Part shown: piece after piece, positions 33,568 to 41,840 of the stretch
Numbering within the stretch: the first letter of the stretch is position 1
Layout: every line of letters starts with the position of its first letter
Assembly (NCBI RefSeq): GCF_000717055.1
Contig: NZ_JNXI01000015.1
Coordinates: 62,001-126,000 of the forward strand
Length of the DNA: 64,000 nucleotides
DNA from: Streptomyces iakyrus
GTDB lineage: Bacteria > Actinomycetota > Actinomycetes > Streptomycetales > Streptomycetaceae
Direction: 5' to 3'
Notes under the pieces: model-generated
What the model saw: only the letters and a program-made list of their open reading frames with translations
The model's database searches: none
Told to the model about the DNA's origin: nothing
Position numbers and translations under genes: made by a program

Positions 33568-33969
33568 CTACTCGGGAACGACGGCTGTCGCCGTAATCTC
33601 CACCAGCTGTCCCGTGTACCCGAGGCACGCCACGCCGATCAGCGTCGAGGAGTGCGGACCCGCACTGAGGCCGGACGCCTCCACCACACTCCAGACGGCG
33701 GACAGGACGGCCGGTTCACCGCTCACCACGTACACGTCGGTCGCCACGACGTGCGCCAGATCGCTCCCGGCGGCGTCCAGTTGCTCCCGCAGGTTGGCGA
33801 TGACCTGCTCGGCCTGCCGCACCGGATCCCCCGGCCCGACCAACGCGCCGTCGGGGCCCAGCGGTACGGAACCGGCGAGGAACGCCAGCCGCGTGCCGGC
33901 CTCGACGACGGACACATGGGAGTAGGCGGGGGGCGGGAAGAGGGCCGGGACGGTGACGCGGCGGATCAC
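33568..33969 (-). CDS. RidA-family protein without the catalytic Arg
   Basis: A 133-residue YjgF/YER057c/UK114-type protein (start GTG 33967-33969). The trimer fold is seen in LAFLAGSVPLGPDGALVG, PVRQAEQVIANLREQL and LAHVVATDVYVV. RidA deaminates reactive enamines/imines with an Arg in a PARTT-like motif. Here the segment is GPHSSTLIGV, with Ser107 in the Arg position, so it belongs to an Arg-less Rid subgroup with unknown reaction. It is the first gene of an operon with the beta-helix protein. Rid proteins often appear with amino-acid or pyrimidine breakdown, which fits the adjacent NCS1 locus. Confidence 0.85.
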   Translation of the reverse strand: MIRRVTVPALFPPPAYSHVSVVEAGTRLAFLAGSVPLGPDGALVGPGDPVRQAEQVIANLREQLDAAGSDLAHVVATDVYVVSGEPAVLSAVWSVVEASGLSAGPHSSTLIGVACLGYTGQLVEITATAVVPE

Positions 33970-34070
33970 GTGGGGTCTCCGATCTGCGGGCGGCGACAGG
34001 ACAACCCACCGATCATCGGGGCCCCGGCACGCGCACGCACCCGTATTTCGGTTCCCGGCGACCGGACCGT

Positions 34071-34190
34071 CCCCCTACGCTTCCCGGGACCCGTCCGCCC
34101 AGCCCTCTGCGCATCCCGGACCGCTCGTCGGCCGGTCCCCTACGCATCCCGGACCGCCCGGCGGCCCAGCCCCCTACGCACCCCGTCCGC
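34071..34190. repeat. Degenerate ~33-bp tandem repeats upstream of the nucleotidyltransferase
   Basis: Four copies of CCCCTACGCATCCCGGACCG-like sequence start near 34071, 34103, 34137 and 34170, spaced 32-34 bp and joined by CGTCCGCCCAG-like linkers. They fill the leader directly before the gene start at 34212. Confidence 0.6.
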
Positions 34191-34211
34191 CCGTCCGCCC
34201 AGGAGCCCGCC

Positions 34212-34991
34212 GTGACCACCGTCCCGGACCACACCTTCCTCGCCGCCACCGCCGACCGCCTCGCCGCCCTGCCCGCCGTGGAGGCCGTCGCCCTCGGCGG
34301 CTCCCGGGCCCTGGGCACCGAACGGCCCGACAGCGACTGGGACCTGGCGGTGTACTACCGCGGCGCCTTCGACCCGGCTGATCTCCGCGCGGTCGGCTGG
34401 GAGGGCGAGGTCTGCGAGATCGGCGCCTGGGGCGGAGGCGTCTTCAACGGCGGCGCGTGGCTGACGATCGAGGGCAGGAGGGTGGACGTGCACTACCGCG
34501 ATCTGGCCGTCGTCCAACGCGAACGGGCCGAGGCGGAACAGGGCCGCTTCCGCGTCGAGCCCCTCATGTTCCACCTGGCCGGCATCCCGACCTACCTCCT
34601 CGTCGCCGAACTCGCGATCAACCAGGTGCTGCGGGGCGAACTGCCGCACCCGGGCGCCTATCCGCCGGCACTGCGCGTGAGCGCCCCGGCGCACTGGCAC
34701 GGCATGGCCGCGGCCACGCTTGCCTATGCCAAGGCGGGCCACGCCCCCAAGAACGCCGTCACCCAGGTCGCGGGCGCGATCGCCCTCGCCGCGACCCAGA
34801 CCGCGCACGCGGTGCTGGCGGCGCGCGGGGAGTGGGTCACGAACGACAAGGGGCTGGTGGCGCGGGCGGGACTCCAGGACGTGGACGCACTCGTGCGGAA
34901 CCTCCCGGACGGCCCGGCCGCGCTCGCCCGGGCCGTCACCGACGCGGAGATGCTCCTCGCCCGGGCCGTGCGGGCCGTCACCGCCGGGTGA
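34212..34991 (+). CDS. Nucleotidyltransferase-fold protein
   Basis: A 259-residue protein starting at GTG 34212 (MTTVPDHTF) behind CCAGGAG. The polymerase-beta-like nucleotidyltransferase motif is complete: LGGSRALGTERPDSDWDLAVYY contains the GS and DxD elements, and a third acidic position follows in RRVDVHYRD. The helical C-terminal half resembles that of kanamycin-type nucleotidyltransferases. Substrate unknown; it could modify a small molecule or RNA, or be half of a toxin-like pair, but no partner is visible. Its last 14 bases overlap the end of the convergent expansin-like gene. Confidence 0.8.
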   Translation: MTTVPDHTFLAATADRLAALPAVEAVALGGSRALGTERPDSDWDLAVYYRGAFDPADLRAVGWEGEVCEIGAWGGGVFNGGAWLTIEGRRVDVHYRDLAVVQRERAEAEQGRFRVEPLMFHLAGIPTYLLVAELAINQVLRGELPHPGAYPPALRVSAPAHWHGMAAATLAYAKAGHAPKNAVTQVAGAIALAATQTAHAVLAARGEWVTNDKGLVARAGLQDVDALVRNLPDGPAALARAVTDAEMLLARAVRAVTAG

Positions 34992-35934
34992 ACTGCACGC
35001 GGGTCGGCTGGACGCTGTCCGGGCGGATGGCAAGACCGTCGACGGTGAGCTGCTCGCCGTAGATGTCTGTGAGCCGGAGGGAGCCGCCGCAGCCGGTGCC
35101 GTCGGGGGAGAGGAAGTAGTTGTACTCCGTACGCGTCAGCCGGCTCCAGCCGCCGCCGGTCCTGGCCTCCAGCCGGGCCAGCGGGTTGCGGTGGCCGAGT
35201 GCCTGGATGCCGCACCAGTGGCGGCTGGAGCCGGTCTTGTAGCGGATCGCGACCGTGTCGGACGTGCCGGGGCTCAGCAGGCTCCAGGTGATCGGTATCC
35301 GTCCCGCGGACAGGCCGGCGAGCTTCGCGAAGGCCTCCTTGCTGAGGTCGAGTTGCCCCGGGGCGCAGGGCAGCGGGCACTCGTTGGTGACGCGGACGGT
35401 GACGGAGGCGCCGCTCGCGGCGCGGACCAGGATGTACGCCCCGCACGCCTGGGACGTCTCGTAGTCGGCGTGGTTCATCGCCGCGACCATGAGGTCGGGG
35501 CTCGGCCCGTACAGGCAGGCGCCGTCCCCGTCTTTCGCGTCGTAGTGGGTGGCGACGCCGGTGTAGGCGGTTCCGGGCTTGATCCGTCCCGCCAGGGGCG
35601 CCGTGCCGGACTCCGGACGTGGCGCGGACGGCCGGGTGGCGACGGGCGAGGGCCGCGCCGACGGGGTGGTCGCGGAGGGCGCGGCGGCGGGGGTGCGCCG
35701 CGGAGCCGGGGAGGCCGTCGAGGGCTTCGGTGCCGGTGTGGGCTTGTCTGTCGTGGGCGAGGCGCCCGGGCGGGTGGCGGCCGTACCGGCGGCCGTCCGC
35801 ACCGTGTCCGGAGCGCCGTCCGGGCGCAGGGCGATCACGAGCGAGACGAGGAGGCCCACGGCCGCCACGGCGACGGTCCAGACGAGAGCCGAGCGCCGCT
35901 TGCGGAGGGGACGGCGATGGGATGCGGATGCCAC
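34978..35934 (-). CDS. Membrane-anchored expansin-like protein
   Basis: A 318-residue protein from GTG 35932-35934 with AAGGACT upstream. A single membrane segment (SALVWTVAVAAVGLLVSLVIAL) is followed by a Pro/Thr/Ser/Ala-rich linker to about residue 110. The double-psi beta-barrel of expansins comes next (GTAYTGVATHYDAKDGDGACLYG, ADYETSQACGAYILV, VTNECPLPCAPGQLDLS), and the C-terminal domain resembles the EXLX1 carbohydrate-binding module. The catalytic-like Asp of expansins appears within GQLDLSKEAF. Such proteins loosen cellulose or peptidoglycan without hydrolysis. It is divergent from the FUSC gene. Confidence 0.88.
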   Translation of the reverse strand: MASASHRRPLRKRRSALVWTVAVAAVGLLVSLVIALRPDGAPDTVRTAAGTAATRPGASPTTDKPTPAPKPSTASPAPRRTPAAAPSATTPSARPSPVATRPSAPRPESGTAPLAGRIKPGTAYTGVATHYDAKDGDGACLYGPSPDLMVAAMNHADYETSQACGAYILVRAASGASVTVRVTNECPLPCAPGQLDLSKEAFAKLAGLSAGRIPITWSLLSPGTSDTVAIRYKTGSSRHWCGIQALGHRNPLARLEARTGGGWSRLTRTEYNYFLSPDGTGCGGSLRLTDIYGEQLTVDGLAIRPDSVQPTRVQFTRR

Positions 35935-36040
35935 GGTGAGTCCTTCGAGTCCTTGCGTGGTTCAGGAGAACGCGCGCTCACGACTCACCAGTGGTCGCCG
36001 GTGCCGGAAAGGTTGCCGGGGCTCGTTTCAGAATCGCCTG

Positions 36041-36072
36041 CATTCCGGGTTACGCACATTCCGGATTGCGTA
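36041..36072. repeat. Back-to-back 16-bp direct repeat in a divergent promoter region
   Basis: CATTCCGGGTTACGCA (36041-36056) and CATTCCGGATTGCGTA (36057-36072) abut exactly, 13 of 16 bases identical. More TTCCG motifs follow (36088, 36109). It lies between the expansin-like and FUSC genes and could be a regulator site. Confidence 0.6.
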
Positions 36073-36217
36073 CATAAAGAACGCCGGTTCCGAGCGGTCC
36101 GACACGTTCCGGAAACCTATCCTCCAGGAACCCCGCCTACCGTGGGCAGCCACACCCCGCCCCGGCCGCCGTCGCCCGAAGGCTCTTCCCTGCCCTCGTC
36201 GAGACGACAGGAGCTCC

Positions 36218-38113
36218 GTGTCCCGCCGCATCGCCCCGCATCTGCCGCCCTGGCTCGCGCACACCCTGAGCGCACAGCGGGGACCGGTGCCCTGGAGCGC
36301 GGTCACGCGGGGGGCCCTGTCCGCCGGGCCCTTGCTGCTCGTGGCCGTACAGACCGGGCTGACCTCCCTCGGTGTCGTCGCCGCCGTCGCCGCCATGCTG
36401 GCCGGGATCAACGACCGGCCCGGGAGCCGGCGCGTGTCCGTCAAGCGGATCGGAGTGCCCGCCCTGGGCGGTGCACTGGGGATCGTGATCGGGACCTACA
36501 CGGGGCAGGGGGCCGGGGCGGTCGTGCTCACCGTGGTCCTCACGGCCGTCGGGCTCGTCGCCGGAGGGATGAGCGCCGTCGGGCCCGTCGCCTCTGCCGT
36601 CGGGACGCAGCTGCTGGTCGGCGCGGCGATCGGCGCCGGGATGCCCCTGCCCGAGCCGGGCTGGGAGCGGGCGCTCGCCTATCTCGCCGGGGCGGGCTGG
36701 CTGCTCGTGCTGCGGCTCGTCCTGCCCACGCCCGGCTCCCTCGCCGGTGACTTCCGCTTCGACGGGGAGCGCGCGGCCGTGGCCGGGGTGTACGAGGCCG
36801 TCGCCGAACTGCTCGACGCCGTCGGCGGGCCGGACGCCATCCGTCGCCGGGCCGCCCTGACCGCCGCCCTCGACCACGCCCAGGACGCCCTCGCCGGGCC
36901 CCGGCTGCGGAGGTACGCCTCCTCCTCCACGGAGCGGCGGCTGCACGCGCAGTACGCCGCCGCCCTGCCCCTCGCCGAGGCCGCCACCGCGCTCGCCTGG
37001 GCCGAGGAGCCCATCGCCGAGAGGGCTTCCGAAGGTCCCCGGCGGCTCGCCGCCGCCGTGCGCGGGAACACCCACACCGGGCCGCTGCCCGCCCCGTCCC
37101 GGTCGGCACCCGCGCTGCGCGCCCTCGACGACGCCCTCCTGCACGCCGCCGAGGTGTTCGACCAGGGCCGGGGCGGTGATCTGCACACCCGTCCCCGCAG
37201 CGCGGGCGACCGGCTGCGCGCTGCCTTCGGCAGTGCCGGACGCGAGTACGGGCTGCGGGTCGCCCTCTGCTTCGGCGCCAGCTCCGCGGTCGCCCAGGCC
37301 CTGCACCAGAGCCAGTGGTACGGGCAGCACGAGCACTGGTACTGGCTGCCCGCCACCGCCGTGTTCCTGGTCAAGCCCGACCTGGGGCCGCTGGCCTCGC
37401 GGGTGCTGAACCGGGCCGCCGGGACCGTCCTCGGGGCGCTGCTCTTCGCGGGGCTGGCCGCGGTCCTGCCCCGCCCGGAAGGGCTCATCGCGCTCGTCGC
37501 CCTCAGCGGCGCACTCATACCCGTCGCCACCCGCCACTTCGCCGCCCAGACGGCCGTCGCCACCGTCCTGGTCCTCGCGCTCGTCATGGTCGGCGGCGAG
37601 CCCCAGGCCTCCGCCGGCCGGATCGGCGAGACGCTGCTGGCCTGCGCGATCGTGCTGATCGTCGGGCACCTGCCGATGCCCGGACAGCGCGGCGGGGGAG
37701 TGCGCGCCCGGCTCGCGGCGGCGAGCGAGGCCGCGCACACCTACCTCACGCACGTCCTGGACGAGGCCGACACCCCCCGCATCGGGACCTCGGGCACCCC
37801 TTCCGACCACCGCGCCACCCGCTGGACCCTGCGCCGCGAGGCCTACCGCACGCTGGCCGAGGCCCGCTCGGCCATCTCCCTCTCCGCGCACGAACTGCCC
37901 GCCCTCGCCCGGCACACCGAGGGCGCGGACGAGGTGGCCGACCTCCTCGAACGCCTCGTCGACACCACGACCGCCTGCGCCGTGCACCTCGACGACACGG
38001 GCCGGATCGGGCCCCGCCACGAGGAGCGCCTGGCGGCCGTCCTCACCGAACTCGCCCGCCGGGGAGAGCGGGTGGGACTACGGCCACCGCCCCGGACCCC
38101 CCTCGCCGGCTAG
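36218..38113 (+). CDS. FUSC-family (aromatic acid exporter-like) membrane protein
   Basis: A 631-residue protein from GTG 36218 with AGGAG at 4 nt; the open frame extends much further upstream without coding features. Two blocks of membrane helices (about 35-165 and 345-470) flank a soluble helical domain, the FUSC/YccS organisation. Conserved signs are GMSAVGPVASAVGTQLLVG in the first block and HWYWLPATAVFLVKPDLGPLASRVLNRAAGTVLGAL in the second (two adjacent motifs). A soluble C-terminal helical domain ends the protein. Relatives export aromatic acids such as p-hydroxybenzoate in E. coli (AaeB); the substrate here is unknown. Confidence 0.9.
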   Translation: MSRRIAPHLPPWLAHTLSAQRGPVPWSAVTRGALSAGPLLLVAVQTGLTSLGVVAAVAAMLAGINDRPGSRRVSVKRIGVPALGGALGIVIGTYTGQGAGAVVLTVVLTAVGLVAGGMSAVGPVASAVGTQLLVGAAIGAGMPLPEPGWERALAYLAGAGWLLVLRLVLPTPGSLAGDFRFDGERAAVAGVYEAVAELLDAVGGPDAIRRRAALTAALDHAQDALAGPRLRRYASSSTERRLHAQYAAALPLAEAATALAWAEEPIAERASEGPRRLAAAVRGNTHTGPLPAPSRSAPALRALDDALLHAAEVFDQGRGGDLHTRPRSAGDRLRAAFGSAGREYGLRVALCFGASSAVAQALHQSQWYGQHEHWYWLPATAVFLVKPDLGPLASRVLNRAAGTVLGALLFAGLAAVLPRPEGLIALVALSGALIPVATRHFAAQTAVATVLVLALVMVGGEPQASAGRIGETLLACAIVLIVGHLPMPGQRGGGVRARLAAASEAAHTYLTHVLDEADTPRIGTSGTPSDHRATRWTLRREAYRTLAEARSAISLSAHELPALARHTEGADEVADLLERLVDTTTACAVHLDDTGRIGPRHEERLAAVLTELARRGERVGLRPPPRTPLAG

Positions 38114-38129
38114 CCCACAGCCGGTCATC

Positions 38130-38220
38130 GCCGTCGGCGCCGGCCTGCCGTGCCTGAGGGCCGCCGTCGGAGCCGGCCCGCCGTGCCTGAGCGGGCTGCG
38201 GGCTGCGGGCTGCGGGCTGC
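38130..38220. repeat. 29-bp duplication and GCGGGCT heptamer array
   Basis: GCCGTCGGCGCCGGCCTGCC... (38130-38158) is repeated with two mismatches at 38163-38191. It runs straight into four copies of the heptamer GCGGGCT (38191-38218). The region separates the convergent FUSC and phosphatase-family genes. Confidence 0.75.
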
Positions 38221-38245
38221 AGACACTCCGGCACCGTCAACCGGC

Positions 38246-39199
38246 TCAGCCGCCGACCTGTACCCACACCGGAGCGTGGTCCGACCCGGGCTCGCCGCGG
38301 CGCTCCGCCGGATCGGGGCCGACCGACGGCAGGCCGGGCGGGCCCTCGCCCGGCAGACCTGTGCCCGCCGCGGTCACCCGGTGCACCAGGCGGTGGCTCA
38401 GCAGCACGTGGTCGATCAGCTCGCGCCGCCCGGAGTTCACCCGGGACCAGCGCTGCCCGGGCGGGATGAGCGGGGCCACGTCCCACAGCCGCATCGCGTC
38501 GCCCCGGTCGGGCCGGTCGTAGCCGGGGGTGCCGATCTCCGAGCCGGGCGGGCCGAGCAGGATCTGCGTGGTCGCCGCCTGCACCTCGTCGTTCAGGTCG
38601 CCCAGTATCGCCACGTCCCGCCCCTGCCCGTCACCGGCCAGCAGCCCGTCCGCGAGCGCGCGCAGCGCCGTCGCCTCGGCGGCCCGCCGGTACAGGGCGT
38701 AGGCGCCGTAGCGGGCCCGTTCGCCCTCGTCGCGCGGCTGGAACCGGCCGTCCGGATACGACAGCAGCTTCGACTTCAGATGGCAGACGGCCACCCGCAG
38801 CGGTCCGTCCCCGCCGTCGGTCTCCACGGCCAGGACACCCCGCCCCGCCTGCCCCGCCGTCAGCCCCGCGTCGTCGGCCTGGACGGGACGCAGCTCCGCC
38901 GGGAACGCCCGCGTGTCGGCCACCACCGTCAGCGGCGTACGGCTCAGGAAGCCGACCCGTATGCCCCGGCTGTCCGGATGCCCGGACACGGCGACGTGCC
39001 AGTCGTCGTCGAGCATCCCGGCCAGGTCCTTCAGGGCCTCGGGGCCGCCGACCTCCTGCACACCGAGCAGGGCAGGATCGAGTTCCGTGATCACGGCGGC
39101 GAGCGCGGCGAGCTTCGCCTCGTACCCGGCCTCGTCCGGCGGGCCGTACGGGCCGCCGGGCCGGTAGAGGTTCTCCAGGTTCCAGGTGCCGAGGAGCAT
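38246..39199 (-). CDS. Endonuclease/exonuclease/phosphatase-family protein
   Basis: A 317-residue cytosolic protein (no signal peptide). The EEP fold is complete: LGTWNLENLYRPGGPYGPP at the start, LLGVQEVGGPEAL with the Mg-binding Glu, VAVCHLKSKLL, AILGDLNDEV and the final SDHAPVWVQV. Members include DNases and lipid or nucleotide phosphodiesterases. The substrate is unknown, but absence of a signal and the DNase-like N-terminus suggest an intracellular nucleic acid or nucleotide. It is convergent with the FUSC gene across a repeat-rich spacer. Confidence 0.87.
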   Translation of the reverse strand: MLLGTWNLENLYRPGGPYGPPDEAGYEAKLAALAAVITELDPALLGVQEVGGPEALKDLAGMLDDDWHVAVSGHPDSRGIRVGFLSRTPLTVVADTRAFPAELRPVQADDAGLTAGQAGRGVLAVETDGGDGPLRVAVCHLKSKLLSYPDGRFQPRDEGERARYGAYALYRRAAEATALRALADGLLAGDGQGRDVAILGDLNDEVQAATTQILLGPPGSEIGTPGYDRPDRGDAMRLWDVAPLIPPGQRWSRVNSGRRELIDHVLLSHRLVHRVTAAGTGLPGEGPPGLPSVGPDPAERRGEPGSDHAPVWVQVGG

Positions 39200-39333
39200 G
39201 CCGGGCTCCTTTCAGAAGCCGACAGACGGGGTGGTGAGGCCAGGGTGCGCGCCCGGCCCGCCCCGCGACAGAGCCGTGACGGGATGTGCGGTTCGGCTCA
39301 TGCCGCCCTACGACGCTGTCGTACGTTGGCGTG

Positions 39334-40698
39334 ATGACGCCTTCTGCCGCGGACGATCCCGCCGAGCTCATCATCAGCGCATGTACGGTCCTCGTGCACG
39401 ACGATCAAGAGCGGATCGGGTTCGCGCAGGACGCCGCGATCGTCGTGCGGGGCGGGATCGTCGAGGCCGTCACGACCACCGCGGAGGCCGCGCACCTGCC
39501 CGCCGCCGAGCGGATCGACGCCGCCGGCCAGGTCGCCCTGCCCGGCTTGATCAACTGTCACACGCACGCACCGATGGTCGCGCTGCGCGGACTCGCCGAG
39601 GACCTCCCCACCGAGGAGTGGTTCAACGACGTCGTCTGGCCCGTCGAGTCCAACCTCACGGCGACGGACGTCGAGTTGGGGGCGCGGCTCGCCTGCGCCG
39701 AGATGATCCGGGCGGGCGTCACCTGCTTCGCCGACCACTACTTCGCCATGGACGCGGTGGCCCGGGTGGTTGCGGAATCCGGCATGCGGGCGCTGCTCGG
39801 CGAGGCCTTCTTCTCCTCGCAGGGGCCCGAGGGCCGGGAGCGTTCGCTGGAGTTCGCACTGCGCCACCGCGGAGCGGCCGACGGCCGGATCACCACCGCG
39901 CTCGCGCCGCACGCCCCCTACACGGTCGACGACACCGACCTCGCCGCCACCGCCGAGCTCGCCCGCACGCACGGTCTGCCCGTGCACCTCCACGCCGCCG
40001 AGAACCGCGACCAGACCGAGACCAGCCTGGCCCGCCACGGCGTCACCCCGATCGAGGTCCTGGACCGCACCACGCTCCTCCACACGGACCTGCTCCTCGC
40101 CCACGGCACCGGCATCGTCGACAGCGACCTCCCCCTCCTGGAGCAGGCCGACGGCCGCACGGCCGTCGCCACCGCGCCCCGCGGCTACCTCAAGTTCGCC
40201 TGGCCGGACACCACGCCGGTGCGCGCCCTGCGCGACATCGGCGTCGACGTCGGGCTCGCCACCGACGGCGCCGCCTCCAACAACAGCCTCGACGTGTGGG
40301 AGTCCATGGCCCTCACCTCGCTGGTCCAGAAGTCGGCCGAGGGCGACCCCCGCCGGCTGACCTCCCGCCAGGCGCTGCACCACGCCACGCTGCAGAGCGC
40401 CCGTGCCGTGGGCCTCGGGGACAGCGCCGGCAGCATCGCGCCCGGCCGGCGGGCCGACATCGTCCTGGTCGACCTCACCGGGCCGCACACCCAGCCCGTC
40501 CACGACCTCGCCGCCACCCTCGTGCACAGCGCCCGCTCCGCCGACGTCCGCACCACGATCGTCGACGGACGGATCCTGATGCGCGACCGGGAACTGCTGA
40601 CGATCGACGTGCCGGCGGTGGTACGGGAGCTGGGGGAGCGCCTGCCCGCACTCATCGACCGCAGCCACGGCCGGCGCATCCAGCGGTACGACACCTAG
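39334..40698 (+). CDS. Amidohydrolase (MtaD/TRZ-ATZ type deaminase)
   Basis: A 454-residue metal-dependent hydrolase from ATG 39334 (GTG 39331 also possible). Ligands are visible: NCHTHAP gives the HxH pair near residue 76, LHLHAAEN-like VHLHAAENRD gives the third His, and ATDGAASNNSLDVW the Asp. The segment LAPHAPYTVDDTDL is typical of 5-methylthioadenosine/S-adenosylhomocysteine deaminases and related chlorohydrolases. It likely deaminates a purine or adenosine derivative. It has no operon partner. The exact substrate cannot be given. Confidence 0.87.
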   Translation: MTPSAADDPAELIISACTVLVHDDQERIGFAQDAAIVVRGGIVEAVTTTAEAAHLPAAERIDAAGQVALPGLINCHTHAPMVALRGLAEDLPTEEWFNDVVWPVESNLTATDVELGARLACAEMIRAGVTCFADHYFAMDAVARVVAESGMRALLGEAFFSSQGPEGRERSLEFALRHRGAADGRITTALAPHAPYTVDDTDLAATAELARTHGLPVHLHAAENRDQTETSLARHGVTPIEVLDRTTLLHTDLLLAHGTGIVDSDLPLLEQADGRTAVATAPRGYLKFAWPDTTPVRALRDIGVDVGLATDGAASNNSLDVWESMALTSLVQKSAEGDPRRLTSRQALHHATLQSARAVGLGDSAGSIAPGRRADIVLVDLTGPHTQPVHDLAATLVHSARSADVRTTIVDGRILMRDRELLTIDVPAVVRELGERLPALIDRSHGRRIQRYDT

Positions 40699-40803
40699 CG
40701 GCACGCGTTCCGGCCGTTCTCGGGAAATTCCGCCCGGGCGCCGATGAGTTCCACCCCTCCCGCCGGTCACCACCCCGGACGGACCGTTGTCACAGGAGGG
40801 CCC

Positions 40804-41493
40804 ATGTCGCTTCCGGAGATCGTCTCGCGCGGCGAGTGGCGCGCGGCACGCGCGGAACTGCTGCTCAAGGAGAAGGCCGCCACCCGCGCGCGGGACGCGC
40901 TCAGCGCCGAGCGGCGCGGACTGCCCATGGTGGAGGTCGGCGAGGAGTACGTCTTCGAGGGCGGGGACGGCAAGGCCACCCTGCTCGACCTGTTCGAGGA
41001 CCGGCGCCAGCTCGTCGTCTACCACTTCATGTTCGCGCCCGAGTGGGACGCGGGCTGCCGCAGCTGCTCCGCATTCCTGGACCAAATAGGGCATCTTGCT
41101 CATCTTCGGGCCCGTGACACGTCGTTCGCGGCCGTGTCCCGCGCGCCCTACCCGAGGATCCTGCCGTTCAAGGCGCGGATGGGCTGGACGCTGCCCTGGT
41201 ACTCGTCGCACGCCTGCGACTTCAATCGCGACTTCGAGGTCACCCTGGAGCGCGAGGGCGAACTCGTCGAGCGGCCCGGCCTCAGCTGCTTCCTCCGGAA
41301 CCGCGACCGGGTCTTCCACACCTACTCGACGTACGAGCGCGGCCTCGACGGCCTCGGCTCGACCACCAGCCTGCTGGACCTCACCGCGCTGGGCCGCCAG
41401 GAGGGGTGGGAGGAACCCAGGGGGCGCGCGTCGGCCTTTGGGGCGCCTGCGGGACGTGGGCACATCCGGTATCACGACGAGTACGACGACTGA
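40804..41493 (+). CDS. DUF899 thioredoxin-like protein
   Basis: A 229-residue protein from ATG 40804 with AGGAGGG at 4 nt. It shows the DUF899 pattern: LLLKEKAATRARDALSAERR, then a thioredoxin-like region LVVYHFMFAPEWDAGCRSCSAFLDQ with a CRSC motif, and PYPRILPFKARMGW. The CxxC suggests redox activity, but none is established for this family. It stands alone after the amidohydrolase gene. Confidence 0.85.
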   Translation: MSLPEIVSRGEWRAARAELLLKEKAATRARDALSAERRGLPMVEVGEEYVFEGGDGKATLLDLFEDRRQLVVYHFMFAPEWDAGCRSCSAFLDQIGHLAHLRARDTSFAAVSRAPYPRILPFKARMGWTLPWYSSHACDFNRDFEVTLEREGELVERPGLSCFLRNRDRVFHTYSTYERGLDGLGSTTSLLDLTALGRQEGWEEPRGRASAFGAPAGRGHIRYHDEYDD

Positions 41494-41648
41494 TACGGAA
41501 AGTGAACATATAGGCCAAGGGGCTGAGAAGTTGGTCACACTTGGCGGTGAACGCGTGTCAACTACGTCTCAGTACCGTCACTTCGCGAGCCGTTCACCCC
41601 ATGGTTGGCGTTTAACTCTACGAGTACAGCGCTACATGGAGGTGCAGG

Positions 41649-41831
41649 GTGAACGGGCGAACGGTGCTCGAACGCTTTCCCGCCGGTGGGCCGCGAGGCT
41701 CCTGGCCTGCGGAGGAATTCGCGCAGGCACGGCGCAGCGAAGGCCTGCCCGCCGAGGTCGTCATGGACCTCGCCACGGACATGTTCCTGGTGATCGTGCG
41801 CAGCGGGGACGTGGCCGACGCCACCGCCTGA
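41649..41831 (+). CDS. Small conserved-looking hypothetical protein
   Basis: A 60-residue protein from GTG 41649 with GGAGG well placed upstream. It reads MNGRTVLERFPAGGPRGSWPAEEFAQ, then RSEGLPAEVVMDLATDMFLVIV, and ends DVADATA. It has no signal or membrane segment. Composition and third-position bias are those of a real gene. I do not recognise a family. The 155-bp region before it holds an inverted repeat GGTGAACG/CGTTCACC (41546-41553, 41591-41598). It is convergent with the ABC transporter gene (9-nt gap). Confidence 0.6.
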   Translation: MNGRTVLERFPAGGPRGSWPAEEFAQARRSEGLPAEVVMDLATDMFLVIVRSGDVADATA

Positions 41832-41840
41832 CCCGTGCCG

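Noticed and set aside
38130..38220. Regular repeats considered as CRISPR
   Set aside because: Units are short, without unique spacers, and no cas genes are present; the same applies to the other arrays.
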